Notes: generated from the letters alone by a model not told the origin. A stretch of 64,000 bases of DNA from Bacillota bacterium (GCA_009784185.1 WRCD01000002.1:62001-126000), one strand, 5' to 3'. Counted from the stretch's first letter, positions 15,554 to 26,717 are shown. Numbers and translations are program-made.

Positions 15554-16429
15554 ATGAATAAAATAGTTGATGTCATGATGGCATATATAAATACGGTTTC
15601 TCCGCACGCAAAAGCTTATTGGGCTAAGCGGAGAGAAATGGTGGAAGAAGAAAACTATTTTAGAAACGAAGCCAACAAGCAAAGCCTCGACTTTTACTTA
15701 AAAGACCAGGAAACCATAATGAAACGCCTTAGGCAGGATAAAATCAGATTGCATGAAGAGTTTGTTTATGCCGAAGCAAAGGCGGACCTGGAAACTCCGT
15801 TTATTGTTTTAAAAACGTATGAAGACCTGGCGAAGTGTTTTGATAAAAATGCCAGTAAATACGTGTTTCCCGAAAATACGCTTATAATTGCGGCAGCACC
15901 GGAAAACGATGTTGTAATGCGGGGCGGAATATCCAGCATTGGGCTTGGTTCGTGCAATACCGAAGCGCACAAGTCGCTGGCTATCTATTTTGACAGAAGC
16001 GATAGTTTGTGGAATGATTTTACCGTTGCAGGCGACTTTGTTATTGCTGGAAAAGAAGTAAACGTGCTGGGCAATGTAAATGTTGGAGGCTCTCTCCACC
16101 TTTTGCCGATTTATATGTTTGACCAGGAAGGGATAAGTTTCCGTAAGCAAGTCGTGGCGGATGGGGATATAAATATTGACCCAAGGATTTCTCCGAATCG
16201 AGATACCTGGTGGGGGAGGCCGGTACACTTTCTGCGCAGCTGCTCTCTAAACGCTGGCGGCAAAATAAACGACCCCGAAAAGTTGAGCAACTTTTATGGA
16301 GGAAGTGTGCATGAGGGCTCAGCTAGCGGTGCAGTTGGAACGCGCATTGGCGACAAAGGTCCGGCAGGCAACCGCGGCAACCTTACCGACTTAGAAGGCG
16401 GCGAGCCTGAGATGGGTGGTAAAAATTAA
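15554..16429 (+). CDS. Unknown protein, tandem paralogue B2
   Basis: This 291-aa paralogue of the preceding gene lies 3 nt downstream with its own SD (AAGGAG). It has an N-terminal helical, highly charged segment (about residues 20-75), then the shared beta-rich core (ENTLIIAAAPE, RGGISSIGLG, AGKEVNVLGNVNVGGSL, DINIDPR) and a Gly-rich C-terminal tail absent from B1. It lacks the G tract. Repeated V-N-V-x-G motifs suggest a small right-handed beta-helix, as in polymer-forming bactofilins, but similarity to those is not demonstrable by eye. Confidence 0.75.
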   Translation: MNKIVDVMMAYINTVSPHAKAYWAKRREMVEEENYFRNEANKQSLDFYLKDQETIMKRLRQDKIRLHEEFVYAEAKADLETPFIVLKTYEDLAKCFDKNASKYVFPENTLIIAAAPENDVVMRGGISSIGLGSCNTEAHKSLAIYFDRSDSLWNDFTVAGDFVIAGKEVNVLGNVNVGGSLHLLPIYMFDQEGISFRKQVVADGDINIDPRISPNRDTWWGRPVHFLRSCSLNAGGKINDPEKLSNFYGGSVHEGSASGAVGTRIGDKGPAGNRGNLTDLEGGEPEMGGKN

Positions 16430-16431
16430 TC

Positions 16432-16456
16432 AAAAAGAGCCGTAACGGCTCTTTTT
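16432..16456 (+). terminator. Terminator after the B pair
   Basis: AAAAAGAGCCG-TAA-CGGCTCTTTTT, a strong stem with a U tract. Confidence 0.9.
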
Positions 16457-16483
16457 ATTTTAGTAAAATATTTAAAATAGTAG

Positions 16484-16512
16484 TTGACACTAGCAACTAG
16501 CTATGCTATAAT
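16484..16512 (+). promoter_or_regulatory. Consensus promoter of rpoBC
   Basis: TTGACA (16484-16489), a 17-nt spacer and TATAAT (16507-16512), preceded by TG at the -15 region. It is a perfect sigma-A consensus. It leaves a leader of about 310 nt before rpoB. Confidence 0.9.
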
Positions 16513-16519
16513 TAAAAAT

Positions 16520-16831
16520 CTGATATTATTTAGTTGTGGTGTGGTTGACTATTGGTTTGCAAAAAATTTAATTGTAATTTACTCTCCAAATCGTTTTAGC
16601 CGAGCGGAGCAAATGCTTGTTTTTATACGGCATTTTTTTGTGTTTTACAGTGTCATTGCGAGCAATTCTATTCCGGATTCCAACGAAGCAATCCCCCGGT
16701 TAGAAGTTCAATCCATCTTGCAAAGACAAAATCTTTACCACCAAGCCACAGCCCCATGGTATCAAAATTAATTACATATGGCAACTAAATTTTAGCAAGT
16801 TTTAAAAATAAATATTTTTAGGAGAGTATCA
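16520..16831 (+). promoter_or_regulatory. Long rpoB leader with an R3 copy and a possible attenuator
   Basis: The leader has no credible gene; the ORF at 16484-16771 begins within the promoter. AAATGC (about 16610) can pair with GCATTT followed by a T run (to about 16638), like a weak terminator. An R3 element (16652-16697) and an AT-rich segment up to the SD (AGGAG) follow. Whether it attenuates rpoBC is unknown. Confidence 0.4.
16652..16697. repeat. R3 half element
   Basis: TGTCATTGCGAG...CGAAGCAATCCC. About 45 bp is nearly identical to the copy at 27232-27276, including the interior TTCTATTCCGGATTC. Confidence 0.85.
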
Positions 16832-19800
16832 ATGCCTGCAGCTCAAACAAAACCAGCACCTGCGTTTAAAAAGATTAAATGCGGAAGCAAAACCGAGAGA
16901 TTAAGTTTTGCCAGAATTCAGGAGCCGATTGAGGTTCCGTACTTGATTGCAATTCAGAAGGATGCCTACAAACGCTTTTTAGAAGAGGGAATTGGGCAGA
17001 CCATTAAGGAATTTTCTCCCATAGAGGACTTCAGCGGAAAGGCTGAGCTTCACTTTTTAGACTACCGGTTGGACGGTGCCCCCAAGTACGACATTCAGGA
17101 ATGCCGCAGAAGGGGACTTACTTACTCGGTGCCTATTAAAGTAAGCGCACGGCTTATTAATAAAGAAACCGGTGAAGCAATTGACCAAAACGTGTTTTTG
17201 GGTGATGTACCTCTTATGACCGAAGAAGGTTCCTTTCTTATTTCAGGTGTAGACAGAGTTATCGTCAGCCAGATTGTGCGCAGCCCAGGTGTTTATTACG
17301 AGCTTTTAGACGACAAAAACACAGGCAAGCAAACTTATAAAAACACATTAATTCCAACCCGCGGCACCTGGCTGGAGTTTGAACAGACTCAGCTTGACAC
17401 CATGCGTGTAATTATTGACCGCGGCGTTAAGGTTTCGGTTGGTTTATTATTAAAGGCGTTTGGTCTTGGCGAAGAGGCCGAGATTAACAAGCTGTTTAAC
17501 AACCACCCGATGATTGCTGAAACCTTGAAAAAAGAAACTCAGAAAACGCAGGAAGATGCTTTAATTGAACTCTCTAAAAAGCTTAAGCCAAGCGAGCTGC
17601 CCAGTGCTGAGGCAATAAAAACATATATCAACAATCTATTTTTTACCGAGCTAAGATACGACCTGGCGCGTGTAGGCAGATACAAATTTGACAAAAAGCT
17701 GAATTTGTCTACCCGGTTAATAGATAAAACTTTGGCCGAGGACTTAAAACTGGCTGACGGTACTGTGCTTAAGTCCGGAGTTGAGTTAACTCGTGAGCAG
17801 GCAAAAGCCATACAGAACAGCGGCATAAACCGTGTTGTAATAGAACTGGACAGCGGCAAAAAGCACCTGATGATTGGAAATAACCGTGTTGCACTTGACG
17901 CTATTATTAAATGCGACCCTAAAGAGCTGGGTGTACTGGAGCAGGTTTATTATCCGGCATTGCTTGAGCTGTTTAAAGGGCAGAAGACAAATGCTGCCAA
18001 ACTTGAAGTTATAAAGACCAATGCCGCCAAACTGATTAACCGCAGCGTAACTTTAGACGACATTATTGCAAGTATCAGTTACTTATTAGACCTTAGCGAG
18101 GGAATTGGCGAAACCGACAACATTGACCATCTTGCCAACCGCAGAATAAGTACTGTTGGCGAGCTTATGAGCATTGCGCTTCATAGCGGAATGGCTAAGC
18201 TTGCTACTTTAGCTCGTGAAAGTATGCAGGGCCAGGATTTGACAACCGCCAGCCCGACAAGCATTATAAACGCGCGTCCGATTAATAAAGCAATTATGGA
18301 CTTTATGAAAAGCTCGCAGCTGTCTCAAAACATGGACCAGGTTAACCCGCTTAGCGAGCTTACGCAAAAGAGAAAGGTTTCCGCTGTTGGCCCGCGCGGT
18401 GTGCGCAAAGAACGTGCCGGCGAAGAAGTGCGTGACATACATTACACTCATTACGGCAGGCTATGTGCTATTGAAACACCTGAAGGTCAATCAATCGGAC
18501 TTATAAATACTCTTGCTACATACGCAAGGGTTAACGAATACGGATTTTTAGAGGCTCCTTACCGCAGGGTGGACAAAAACACAGGTAAGGTTACCGATAC
18601 CGTAGACTACCTTATGGCAGACGTTGAGGAGACTTACAAGATTGCCGAGGCCACCGAGGTGCTTGACAGTGAAGGCAGATTTGACCACGAAAACATTGTT
18701 TGCAGATATAAGGACAGATTTATTGAGGTAAACAAAAAACAAGTTGATTACATTGACGTTAGTCCACGTCAGTTTATTTCTGCTGCAACCAGTTTAATTC
18801 CGTTTTTAGAGAACGACGACACCCCGCGTGCGCTTATGGGCGCTAACATGCAGCGTCAGGCTGTTCCGCTGTTGCGTACCGAGGCTCCCATTGTGGGCAC
18901 AGGGTATGAGCACCTTATTGCCAGAGACAGCGGCGCAGTGGTGCTGGCTAAAAATGACGGTGAAGTAAAATATGTTGATGCTAACGAAATTATAGTAAAA
19001 ACGGCTGCCGGTGAAGACAAATATAAGTTGCTGAAGTTTAACAAGACCACAAAAGACACCTGTCTTAACCAGAAACCGATTGTTAAGGCCGGCGAAAAAG
19101 TTAAGGCGGGAGACTCTATAATTGACGGGTTCTCAACCAAAGACGGTGAGCTTGCCTTAGGTAAAAACATGCTGGTTGCGTTTATGAACTGGGAAGGCTA
19201 CAACTACGAGGACGCAATTTTGATTAGTGAGCGCCTGGTTAAAGATGATGTTTACACTTCTATCACGCTGCGCGTTGAAGAGCAAAAAAGCCGAAGCACA
19301 AAACTTGGTAACGAAGAGATTACAAGAGATATTCCAAACTTAAGTGACGATGCTCTTAAAAACCTGGACGAAGACGGAATTGTCAGAATTGGTGCCGAGG
19401 TTCGCCCCGGTGATATTTTGGTAGGTAAGGTCACTCCCAAAGGAGAAACCGAGCTTACGCCCGAAGAAAGGCTGCTTAGAGCCATATTCGGCGAAAAAGC
19501 AAGAGAAGTTAGGGACACCAGTCTCCGCGTTCAGCACGGACGCGGCGGTGTGGTTGTTGACGTTCAGGTATTCAGCCGGGCTAATAAGGACGAGCTTGAA
19601 GCAGGCGTAAACCAGCTTGTTAAGGTATATGTTGCTCAAAAGCGTAAGCTTAGCGTGGGTGACAAAATGGCAGGCCGTCACGGAAACAAGGGTATTGTGT
19701 CACGTGTGCTGCCGGTAGAGGATATGCCGTTTATGGCAAACGGACAGCCGGTTGATATCGTTCTTAACCCGCTGGGTATACCAAGCCGTATGAACGTAGG

Positions 19801-20545
19801 GCAGATGCTGGAGTGTCATTTGGGGCTTGTGGCAAAAACTCTTGGCTGGAAGGTAGCCACTCCGGTTTTTGACGGAGCAAACGAGCGGCTTATTCAGGAA
19901 CTGTATAAAGAAAACAGTATGCCGCTTGACGGAAAGATGCAGCTCTTTGATGGGCGTACGGGTGAGGCGTTTGAAAACCGCGTTACGGTTGGATACAAAT
20001 ATATGCTTAAGCTTGACCATATGGTAGACAGCAAAATGCACGCAAGAAGCACCGGACCGTATGCGCTGGTTACCGCTCAGCCGCTTGGCGGAAAGGCCAT
20101 GTTTGGCGGACAGAAGTTTGGTGAAATGGACGTATGGGCGCTTGAAGCGTATGGCGCAGCAAGCTTGCTGCAGGAAATGCTTACGGTTAAGAGTGACGAC
20201 ATTGCGGGCAGAACAAAAGTATACGAAAGTATTGTTAAGGGTCAGCCGATTGCCGAACCGGGCATACCCGAGAGCTTTAAGGTATTGATAAAAGAATTGC
20301 AGAGCCTGGGGCTGGATATGAGGATTTTAACCGAAGACAGCCGCGAAATTGCAATTACCGAGCTGACTAACGATGAGGTTGATATAATAATACCTCAGGG
20401 CAGACGAGAGACAAAAGAAAAAGACTTAGACTTAGACTTTACAGCGGCTACGGAAAGCAATGACATTGTAAGCAAAGATGAATACGAAGCAGAGCAAGCG
20501 GACGCGTTTAGCGCGGGCAACCTGTTTGATGACTTTGATGAATAG
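16832..20545 (+). CDS. rpoB: RNA polymerase beta subunit
   Basis: The 1237-aa protein has the usual length and domain order of RpoB: protrusion and lobe regions, fork loop and rifampicin region ([42 protein letters not shown]), the flap, [12 protein letters not shown] and the C-terminal clamp. It forms the catalytic core with RpoC. The rifampicin region reads as wild type (QNMDQ in place of QFMDQ, S and H/K positions typical). An SD (GGAG, about 10 nt before ATG) is present. rplJ-rplL, normally just upstream, are missing. Instead a consensus promoter and a long leader precede it. Confidence 0.98.
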   Translation: MPAAQTKPAPAFKKIKCGSKTERLSFARIQEPIEVPYLIAIQKDAYKRFLEEGIGQTIKEFSPIEDFSGKAELHFLDYRLDGAPKYDIQECRRRGLTYSVPIKVSARLINKETGEAIDQNVFLGDVPLMTEEGSFLISGVDRVIVSQIVRSPGVYYELLDDKNTGKQTYKNTLIPTRGTWLEFEQTQLDTMRVIIDRGVKVSVGLLLKAFGLGEEAEINKLFNNHPMIAETLKKETQKTQEDALIELSKKLKPSELPSAEAIKTYINNLFFTELRYDLARVGRYKFDKKLNLSTRLIDKTLAEDLKLADGTVLKSGVELTREQAKAIQNSGINRVVIELDSGKKHLMIGNNRVALDAIIKCDPKELGVLEQVYYPALLELFKGQKTNAAKLEVIKTNAAKLINRSVTLDDIIASISYLLDLSEGIGETDNIDHLANRRISTVGELMSIALHSGMAKLATLARESMQGQDLTTASPTSIINARPINKAIMDFMKSSQLSQNMDQVNPLSELTQKRKVSAVGPRGVRKERAGEEVRDIHYTHYGRLCAIETPEGQSIGLINTLATYARVNEYGFLEAPYRRVDKNTGKVTDTVDYLMADVEETYKIAEATEVLDSEGRFDHENIVCRYKDRFIEVNKKQVDYIDVSPRQFISAATSLIPFLENDDTPRALMGANMQRQAVPLLRTEAPIVGTGYEHLIARDSGAVVLAKNDGEVKYVDANEIIVKTAAGEDKYKLLKFNKTTKDTCLNQKPIVKAGEKVKAGDSIIDGFSTKDGELALGKNMLVAFMNWEGYNYEDAILISERLVKDDVYTSITLRVEEQKSRSTKLGNEEITRDIPNLSDDALKNLDEDGIVRIGAEVRPGDILVGKVTPKGETELTPEERLLRAIFGEKAREVRDTSLRVQHGRGGVVVDVQVFSRANKDELEAGVNQLVKVYVAQKRKLSVGDKMAGRHGNKGIVSRVLPVEDMPFMANGQPVDIVLNPLGIPSRMNVGQMLECHLGLVAKTLGWKVATPVFDGANERLIQELYKENSMPLDGKMQLFDGRTGEAFENRVTVGYKYMLKLDHMVDSKMHARSTGPYALVTAQPLGGKAMFGGQKFGEMDVWALEAYGAASLLQEMLTVKSDDIAGRTKVYESIVKGQPIAEPGIPESFKVLIKELQSLGLDMRILTEDSREIAITELTNDEVDIIIPQGRRETKEKDLDLDFTAATESNDIVSKDEYEAEQADAFSAGNLFDDFDE

Positions 20546-20566
20546 GATTAAGGGAGAAAAAATTAA

Positions 20567-23500
20567 ATGTTTGAACTAAATAACTTTGATTCAATCCGGA
20601 TAAGCATCGCAAGCCCTGAAAAAATCAGGGAATGGAGTCACGGAGAGGTTACTAAGCCGGAGACCATTAACTACAGGACGCTTAAGCCCGAAATAAACGG
20701 GCTGTTTTGCGAGCGTATATTTGGGCCTAGAAAAGACTTTGAATGTCATTGCGGCAAGTATAAACGAATCAGATACAAAGGACACCATTGTGAAAAGTGC
20801 GGCGTGGAAATAACCCGCAGCAAGGTGCGCCGCGAGCGCATGGGGCACATTGAACTTGCAACCCCTGTCAGCCACATCTGGTTTGTGCGGGGCGTGCCCA
20901 GCAGAGTTGGCAGTATATTGGAGCTTACGGCAAAAAGCCTGGAGCAGGTGCTGTATTATGCCAGCTATATTGTGCTGGACCCGGGCACAACCAAGTTTAC
21001 TAAAAAGCAGATTATTTCCGATAAGGAATATCGCGAGGCTCTTGAAGAGTTTGGATACAAAAGCTTCAGAGCCGGCATGGGCGGAGAAGCTGTACGTGAA
21101 CTGCTTAGTGAAATTAACCTTGAGGCTGAGGCTGCCGTTTTACGTGAGCAGATGACCACTACTAAGGGCCAGAAGAAGCTTAAAGCAATTAAAAAACTGG
21201 ACATAGTAAACTCGTTTTTAAAGAGCGGCAACAATCCGCGCTGGATGATTTTGGACGTGCTGCCGGTTATTCCGCCGGAGCTTAGGCCAATGATTCAGCT
21301 GGACGGCGGCAGATACGCAAGCAGCGACCTTAACGACCTGTATCGCCGGGTTATTAACAGAAACAACAGGCTTAAAAAACTGATTGACCTTGGCGCGCCC
21401 GATGTTATTGTACGTAACGAAAAACGTATGTTGCAGGAAGCGGTTGATGCGCTCATCGACAACGGCAAGCGCGGCAAGCCTGTACAGGGTGCTAAGCAGA
21501 GAGAGCTTAAATCACTTACAGCTATGATTAGCGGAAAGCAGGGCCGGTTTAGGCAAAACCTGCTTGGTAAGCGTGTAGACTATTCCGGCCGTTCGGTTAT
21601 CGTGGTTGGACCTGAACTTAAATTGTATCAATGCGGAGTGCCTAAAGAAATGGCACTGGAGCTGTTTAAGCCGTTTGTAATGAAAAAGCTGGTAGAGCTT
21701 AACTTTACCCAGAACATAAAAAGCGCAAAACGTATGGTAGAGCGCGAAAAACCGCAGGTTTGGGATATCTTGGAAGAGGTTATTAAAGACCACCCGGTTA
21801 TTTTAAACCGTGCGCCAACCCTTCACAGGCTTAGCATTCAGGCGTTTGAGCCGGTGCTGGTAGAGGGCAGAGCTATTAAATTGCATCCTTTAGTGTGCCC
21901 GGGCTTTAACGCCGACTTTGACGGTGACACCATGGCTATTCATGTACCATTAAGTTTGGAGGCTCGAAGCGAAGCCCGTCTCCTTATGCTTGCCAGCAAC
22001 AACATCCTTAAGCCGGCTTCGGGAGCTCCCGTAGTTACTCCTAACCAGGATATTATCCTTGGCTCATATTACCTGTCATTAGAAAAAGATGGCGCAATAG
22101 GCGAAGGTACAATGTTTACCAGCGAAGACGAGGCGCTGCTGGCTTACCAGGACAAGGTTATTGAGCTTCAGGCAAAAATCTGGGTGCGAAGAACGGTTGA
22201 GTTTGAGGGCAAAAATTACACCGGCAGAACTCAGACTACAACCGGAAGAATAATACTAAACCGTGTTGTTAGTCAGGATCTTGGTTTTGTTGACAGAACC
22301 AAAAAAGAAAACATATTCATGTACGAGATTCATTTTCCGGTTGGAAAAGGCAAAATGGGCGAGATTACTGGTGCTGCGTATGCTAAGCACGGAACAACAG
22401 CCACCGCATCAATGCTGGATAAAATAAAAGAAATCTGCTTTAAGTTCAGCACGGTGGGTGCGGCAACGGTAAACGTGTTTGATATGAAGATGCCGGAAGA
22501 GAAAGCCAAAATTATTGCCGAGTATCAGGAAATGGCTACCAAAAACGAAAAGTTGTTTGACCGCGGACTGATTACACGTGACGAAAAGGTTAACAAAAAT
22601 GTTGAGCTTTGGAACGCTGCAACCCAAAAGATTAAAGCGGTTGTGGTTGCCGGTATGGACAAGTTTAACCCTATTAAGATGATGGTAGACAGTAAGGCCA
22701 GGGGAACCGAAGAACAGCTTAACCAGCTTTGCGGAATTCGTGGAATTATTGCAAACGCTTCAGGTAAAAAGGTTGATATTCCGGTATTGTCCAGCTTTAG
22801 AGAAGGCCTTAGCAGCCACGAATACTTTATGTCTGCGCGCGGCGGACGTAAGGGTCTGGCCGACACGGCACTTAAAACGGCCGACGCAGGATACTTAACC
22901 CGAAGGCTGGTTGACATAGCTCACGGTGTAGTGGTTGTGGAAGATGACTGCTTTAAGGCGGCGGGTGAAACTGTTAAGGGTCAGGTTGTTTCTGATATGG
23001 TAAACGGTGACCAGGTGATTGAAAAACTTGAAAACCGTATTGTAGGCAGGGTTAGCGTTGAAGATATTATTAACCCTAAAACCAGACAGCCGTTTGTTAA
23101 AGCAGGCGAACTTATATCTAAGGCTGCCGCAGATGCAATTGTTGCAGCCGGAATTAAGAGTGTAAATATAAGAACAATTCTTACCTGCAGAAGCAAAAAC
23201 GGTGTATGTGCAAAATGCTACGGACGTGACCTTGGCAGCACCGGCCTTGTTGAAGTGGGCGAAGCTGTTGGTGTAATTGCCGCTCAAAGCGTAGGCGAGC
23301 CCGGCACCCAGCTTACAATGAGAACCTTCCACACAGGTGGTATTGCCTCTGCTGCCGACATGACTCAAGGTCTGCCGCGTGTAGAAGAAATATTTGAAGC
23401 ACGAAGGCCGGGCGGTGTGGCCATGGTCAGCGAGGGCGCCGGCCGGGTTACGGTACGCGATGTTGATAAACGTAAAGAAGTTGTAATTAAAAACGGTGAC

Positions 23501-24172
23501 GGTGAAGTTAGTTACTTGCTTCCCGCAAGAAGTATTATTAAGGTTAAAACCGGTGACAACGTTGAATCAGGCACGCCTTTAACCGAAGGCGCATTATACC
23601 CGCAGGATATTTTGCGTACTAGAGGGCTTAAAGATGTTCAGGAATACCTGCTTAAAGAAGTTATATCGGTTTATAAAAGTCAGAGCGTTGACATCAACCC
23701 TAAGCACGTAGAAATTATTATCAGGCAGATGCTGAGAAAAGTTAAAATCGACTCAAGCGGCGATACGCAATACATCCCCGGTGATATGGTTGACATAAAC
23801 GATTATGAGGAAGTTAACCAGAAAATTATTATGGATGGCGGAGTGCCGGCTACGGCAAAACGAATTCTGTTGGGCGTAACAAAGTCGAGTCTTACCACAA
23901 CCTCGTTCTTGTCGGCAGCCAGCTTCCAGGAATCAAGCAGAGTGCTGACTGAAGCTGCAATTAAGGGTAAGGTAGACAGACTTGTAGGACTAAAGGAAAA
24001 CGTTATTATTGGTAAACTTATTCCGGCAGGAACCGGCCTGAAGCAATATACTTCGGTTATGCCCGCCAACAGCGTAGACAGTAAAAGTGCAGCCAGCAAG
24101 TTTTTAAGCGGATTTAACAACCAGACAGCCGACGACGATTACGAAATAGCTAAGCAAGAATACAGTGACTAA
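20567..24172 (+). CDS. rpoC: RNA polymerase beta' subunit
   Basis: The 1201-aa protein begins 21 nt after rpoB with SD AAGGGAG. It has the N-terminal zinc site ([20 protein letters not shown]), the catalytic Mg loop NADFDGD (about residues 448-454), the bridge helix/trigger-loop region ([13 protein letters not shown]-like [11 protein letters not shown]), the second zinc site ([13 protein letters not shown]) and the closing segment GVTKSSL...[19 protein letters not shown]. Length and order match Bacillota RpoC. A terminator follows, and no rps12-rps7 operon follows in this window. Confidence 0.98.
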   Translation: MFELNNFDSIRISIASPEKIREWSHGEVTKPETINYRTLKPEINGLFCERIFGPRKDFECHCGKYKRIRYKGHHCEKCGVEITRSKVRRERMGHIELATPVSHIWFVRGVPSRVGSILELTAKSLEQVLYYASYIVLDPGTTKFTKKQIISDKEYREALEEFGYKSFRAGMGGEAVRELLSEINLEAEAAVLREQMTTTKGQKKLKAIKKLDIVNSFLKSGNNPRWMILDVLPVIPPELRPMIQLDGGRYASSDLNDLYRRVINRNNRLKKLIDLGAPDVIVRNEKRMLQEAVDALIDNGKRGKPVQGAKQRELKSLTAMISGKQGRFRQNLLGKRVDYSGRSVIVVGPELKLYQCGVPKEMALELFKPFVMKKLVELNFTQNIKSAKRMVEREKPQVWDILEEVIKDHPVILNRAPTLHRLSIQAFEPVLVEGRAIKLHPLVCPGFNADFDGDTMAIHVPLSLEARSEARLLMLASNNILKPASGAPVVTPNQDIILGSYYLSLEKDGAIGEGTMFTSEDEALLAYQDKVIELQAKIWVRRTVEFEGKNYTGRTQTTTGRIILNRVVSQDLGFVDRTKKENIFMYEIHFPVGKGKMGEITGAAYAKHGTTATASMLDKIKEICFKFSTVGAATVNVFDMKMPEEKAKIIAEYQEMATKNEKLFDRGLITRDEKVNKNVELWNAATQKIKAVVVAGMDKFNPIKMMVDSKARGTEEQLNQLCGIRGIIANASGKKVDIPVLSSFREGLSSHEYFMSARGGRKGLADTALKTADAGYLTRRLVDIAHGVVVVEDDCFKAAGETVKGQVVSDMVNGDQVIEKLENRIVGRVSVEDIINPKTRQPFVKAGELISKAAADAIVAAGIKSVNIRTILTCRSKNGVCAKCYGRDLGSTGLVEVGEAVGVIAAQSVGEPGTQLTMRTFHTGGIASAADMTQGLPRVEEIFEARRPGGVAMVSEGAGRVTVRDVDKRKEVVIKNGDGEVSYLLPARSIIKVKTGDNVESGTPLTEGALYPQDILRTRGLKDVQEYLLKEVISVYKSQSVDINPKHVEIIIRQMLRKVKIDSSGDTQYIPGDMVDINDYEEVNQKIIMDGGVPATAKRILLGVTKSSLTTTSFLSAASFQESSRVLTEAAIKGKVDRLVGLKENVIIGKLIPAGTGLKQYTSVMPANSVDSKSAASKFLSGFNNQTADDDYEIAKQEYSD

Positions 24173-24174
24173 TT

Positions 24175-24201
24175 AAAAAACTCCCAGACGGGAGTTTTTT
24201 G
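24175..24201 (+). terminator. rpoC terminator
   Basis: AAAAAACTCCC-AGAC-GGGAGTTTTTT immediately after the rpoC stop. Confidence 0.9.
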
Positions 24202-24209
24202 TATTAACT

Positions 24210-24251
24210 CCACACCCCCCACTTCGTGGCACCCCTCTTATAGAGGGGAAT
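24210..24251. repeat. R1 single arm
   Basis: CCACACCCCCC...CCCCTCTTATAGAGGGGAAT, a right-hand R1 arm without its partner, between the rpoC terminator and the next promoter. Confidence 0.85.
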
Positions 24252-24255
24252 TTTC

Positions 24256-24290
24256 TTGCTATTTAATTCCAACTGCGCTATACTGTATTA
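24256..24290 (+). promoter_or_regulatory. Leaderless promoter of CPBP gene 1
   Basis: TTGCTA (24256-24261), a 17-nt spacer, TATACT (24279-24284), 6 nt, ATG 24291. No SD. Confidence 0.65.
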
Positions 24291-25367
24291 ATGAAGTTTA
24301 AGCGGGACTATTATAATCCGGAGGATTCCGGAATCGGGTTTGTTGCCGGGGTGGTTGCACCTCAGATTATTATATTTGCCTTAGGAATAATTCTTGTTAT
24401 TGTGGCTGCAATTGCCGGCGTAACTTACAACGAAATTATTACCACCGCACCGGCATTGTTTATTAGTGCGGCACTTGCCGAACTCAGCTTTTATTTTGTA
24501 TATTTAATTATTACAAAAGCCCGCAGAATAAACGGCGTAAAAGCCGCGTGGCTTAATAAAGGCGTAAATTTCAAAACCGTTGCGGTGCTGATTTGTCTTG
24601 GTGCGGCCATGACCGTGCTATTTTCTCCGATAATCGGAATACTGGATTATGTTATTTCGCTGACGGGTTATGAGTTAGCGGGCTTAAATCTTCCGCTTGA
24701 TAATTTTGGATATTATCTGCTGGCCGTTTTGCTTATGGCTGCGCTTCCTGCTTTCTGTGAGGAATTTCTCTTTAGGGGAATTATTTTAAACGGCTTGCGC
24801 AAATACGGAATGTGGGCAAGCGTGCTTATAAGTGCGCTATGTTTTATGCTGATGCACGGAAACATTCAGCAGACTGCATACACGTTTTTTCTGGGCATAA
24901 TGCTTGGGTATGTGGTATACAAAACCCGCAGCTTGTGGGCGGGAATTATATTGCACTTTGTAAACAACTTTATTGTTATTACCTTTATGTATTTGCACGA
25001 AATTGGCGTGCTGGAAGCTGAAGTTATGACTTCTGTCAGTTGGGCAGATGCGGGCTATGCGGTTGGGGCAATGATTATTGGTGCCGGAGCGGTTTGGCTT
25101 GCGGTATGGCTGATTAAAAAATGGAACACACCATCCGTCACTGCGAGTGTCTCTGGAGACGGATTCAAACGAAGCAGTCCCATGGATAAAACTTCTGCCG
25201 AGGGGATTGCTTCGCCTGAAGATGTCTCGGGTGAGTCTCGCAATGACAGAGTGCCGCTAAAAGACTTGTTTAAATCCCCGTTTACGGTGCTGATGTTTGC
25301 GGCAGGTCTTGCTATAGGTTTGGCGCTTTGGTTATATAACTTTATATATAAAGCATTTATTATTTAG
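24291..25367 (+). CDS. CPBP (CAAX/Abi) intramembrane protease with an in-frame R3 insertion
   Basis: This 358-aa multi-pass membrane protein of the CPBP/Abi family has motif 1 FCEEFLFRG (EExxxR), motif 2 MLMHGN and motif 3 HFVNNF. These carry the Glu and His residues of this glutamic-type intramembrane protease family. Roles range from prenyl-protein processing to bacteriocin self-immunity; the substrate here is unknown. Residues about 282-320 are a full R3 palindrome (25136-25249) translated in frame in the cytosolic stretch between the last two helices. The final helix (VLMFAAGLAIGLALWLY) is retained. Transcription is probably leaderless. A paralogous CPBP gene follows. Confidence 0.88.
   Translation: MKFKRDYYNPEDSGIGFVAGVVAPQIIIFALGIILVIVAAIAGVTYNEIITTAPALFISAALAELSFYFVYLIITKARRINGVKAAWLNKGVNFKTVAVLICLGAAMTVLFSPIIGILDYVISLTGYELAGLNLPLDNFGYYLLAVLLMAALPAFCEEFLFRGIILNGLRKYGMWASVLISALCFMLMHGNIQQTAYTFFLGIMLGYVVYKTRSLWAGIILHFVNNFIVITFMYLHEIGVLEAEVMTSVSWADAGYAVGAMIIGAGAVWLAVWLIKKWNTPSVTASVSGDGFKRSSPMDKTSAEGIASPEDVSGESRNDRVPLKDLFKSPFTVLMFAAGLAIGLALWLYNFIYKAFII
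25136..25249. repeat. R3 full palindrome inside a CDS
   Basis: CGTCACTGCGAG...CGAAGCAGTCCC, then GGGGATTGCTTCG...GTCTCGCAATGACAG. The outer arms are inverted and about 114 bp apart. It is translated without stop as a Ser/Asp/Arg-rich segment. Confidence 0.9.
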
Positions 25368-25382
25368 GAGAGCAGAAAGCAA

Positions 25383-25490
25383 AATTCCCCTTTGCTCCGC
25401 TAAGGGGTGGCAGGCGAAGCCTGACGGGGTAGTTGCTTGCGTTATCACATACCCCGCCCTTCGGGCACCCCTTTATCTTAAAGGGGAATT
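25383..25490. repeat. R1 full palindrome (about 108 bp)
   Basis: AATTCCCCTTTGCTCCGCTAAGGGG... and ...CACCCCTTTATCTTAAAGGGGAATT are inverted. It separates the two CPBP genes. The stems differ in sequence from 12042 but keep the pairing. Confidence 0.9.
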
Positions 25491-25511
25491 AATTACAACA
25501 CAGGAGTTAAC

Positions 25512-26717
25512 TTGGAAAACAACACCACAAAACAACCGTTAATAAAAAACAAACTGCTATTTTACACGGGGCTGGCTTATTTTATTATTCTGCTGCTGTT
25601 TATTGGTCTCAGGGTGGCGTTTTTACTTATTGACTTTGGTGATATGCCGCTTGTATGGAAGGACAGGCTGTTTACAATCTGCACTCAGATAATAATTATG
25701 GGTGCTGTACCCGTATTGCTTATATGGTGGTTCACCAGACCAACAAAGCAGGAATTTGTAAAAAGATTTTCGCTTAATACCGTAAACTGGCAATCCATAT
25801 TATATACAATAGCTCTGGGTGTTTGTTTTTACTTTCTGACTATTGCAATTTCCAGTTTCTTTAACGGAATTATAGGTATGCTGGGCTATGCGCCGCCGGA
25901 GCCGGTTAAGGCAGATGTAACTGAGTCGCCGGCAGTCTATTTTTTGCTGGCGGTGCTGTTTACCGCAATTCTGCCGGGCATATTTGAGGAGGTTTCGCAC
26001 CGCGGAATGCTGCTTGGCGGGTTAAAAAGCCAGGGCAGTAACCTGCGTGCCGTAATACTCTGCGGATTGCTGTTTGGACTTATGCACTTAAACATAACGC
26101 AGTTTTTCTATACTGCAATTATCGGTATGCTGCTGGCTCAGCTTACCATAATTACTAAGAGCATAATCCCCGCTATTATCATACATATTGTAAGCAACTT
26201 TCTGGGCACGTATTTTTCACACGCAGACAAAAACGATTGGTGGCTGGGCGGCTTTTACGATTCAATAAACGGCTTTTTTGCCAGCAACAACGTTTTTGTG
26301 GTATTTATAGCAGTGTTTTTAATAATGTCACTTATTGTTTTTGTAATTCTGGGATTATTTATAAGGCTGTTTATTGAGCGCGGAAACAAAGACTTTAAAG
26401 ATTTTGTTAAAAAGTTTAAAGCCAAAATGCAAGCCGACGGGCAGGCGGATGGAATTGACTTTAACAACCAGGCGTTAATGCTAAGCTATTACCGTCAGGT
26501 ACAATTATTAAAACGGCAGTCGGAAGCACAGGCAAACGGCATGACCGATAGCGAATATGGCGCATATTTAAAAAAGCACGGTATGCTGAATGTAATGCTG
26601 GCGGATGAGCGGGTGAGCATGGCTAAACCTTCGTTTTGGGAGAACTTCTTTTTTTACGCTTCAATTACGCTTGGGGTAATTGTAACCATATTTACATTTG
26701 TTTGGGGAGTATTGTAA
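25512..26717 (+). CDS. CPBP intramembrane protease 2
   Basis: The 401-aa protein starts at TTG 25512 (SD CAGGAG, 7 nt before). It has about eight membrane helices. The CPBP motifs are FEEVSHRGML (EExxxR), GLMHLN and IIHIVSNFLG. A long cytosolic segment with charged and Tyr/Gln-rich sequence (about residues 295-375) precedes a final membrane helix. The substrate is unknown. Its stop codon directly abuts the rlmH ATG (TAAATG), so the two are likely co-translated. Confidence 0.88.
   Translation: MENNTTKQPLIKNKLLFYTGLAYFIILLLFIGLRVAFLLIDFGDMPLVWKDRLFTICTQIIIMGAVPVLLIWWFTRPTKQEFVKRFSLNTVNWQSILYTIALGVCFYFLTIAISSFFNGIIGMLGYAPPEPVKADVTESPAVYFLLAVLFTAILPGIFEEVSHRGMLLGGLKSQGSNLRAVILCGLLFGLMHLNITQFFYTAIIGMLLAQLTIITKSIIPAIIIHIVSNFLGTYFSHADKNDWWLGGFYDSINGFFASNNVFVVFIAVFLIMSLIVFVILGLFIRLFIERGNKDFKDFVKKFKAKMQADGQADGIDFNNQALMLSYYRQVQLLKRQSEAQANGMTDSEYGAYLKKHGMLNVMLADERVSMAKPSFWENFFFYASITLGVIVTIFTFVWGVL

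Noticed and set aside
16484-16771. ORF of 95 aa upstream of rpoB
   Set aside because: It begins within the consensus rpoBC promoter, contains an R3 repeat, has no SD and no protein-like pattern. It is leader sequence.
22895-23368. 157-aa minus-strand ORF in rpoC
   Set aside because: Shadow of rpoC coding sequence in the opposite frame. The same holds for the other long antisense ORFs in secA, rpoB, spoIIE and the GLUG genes.
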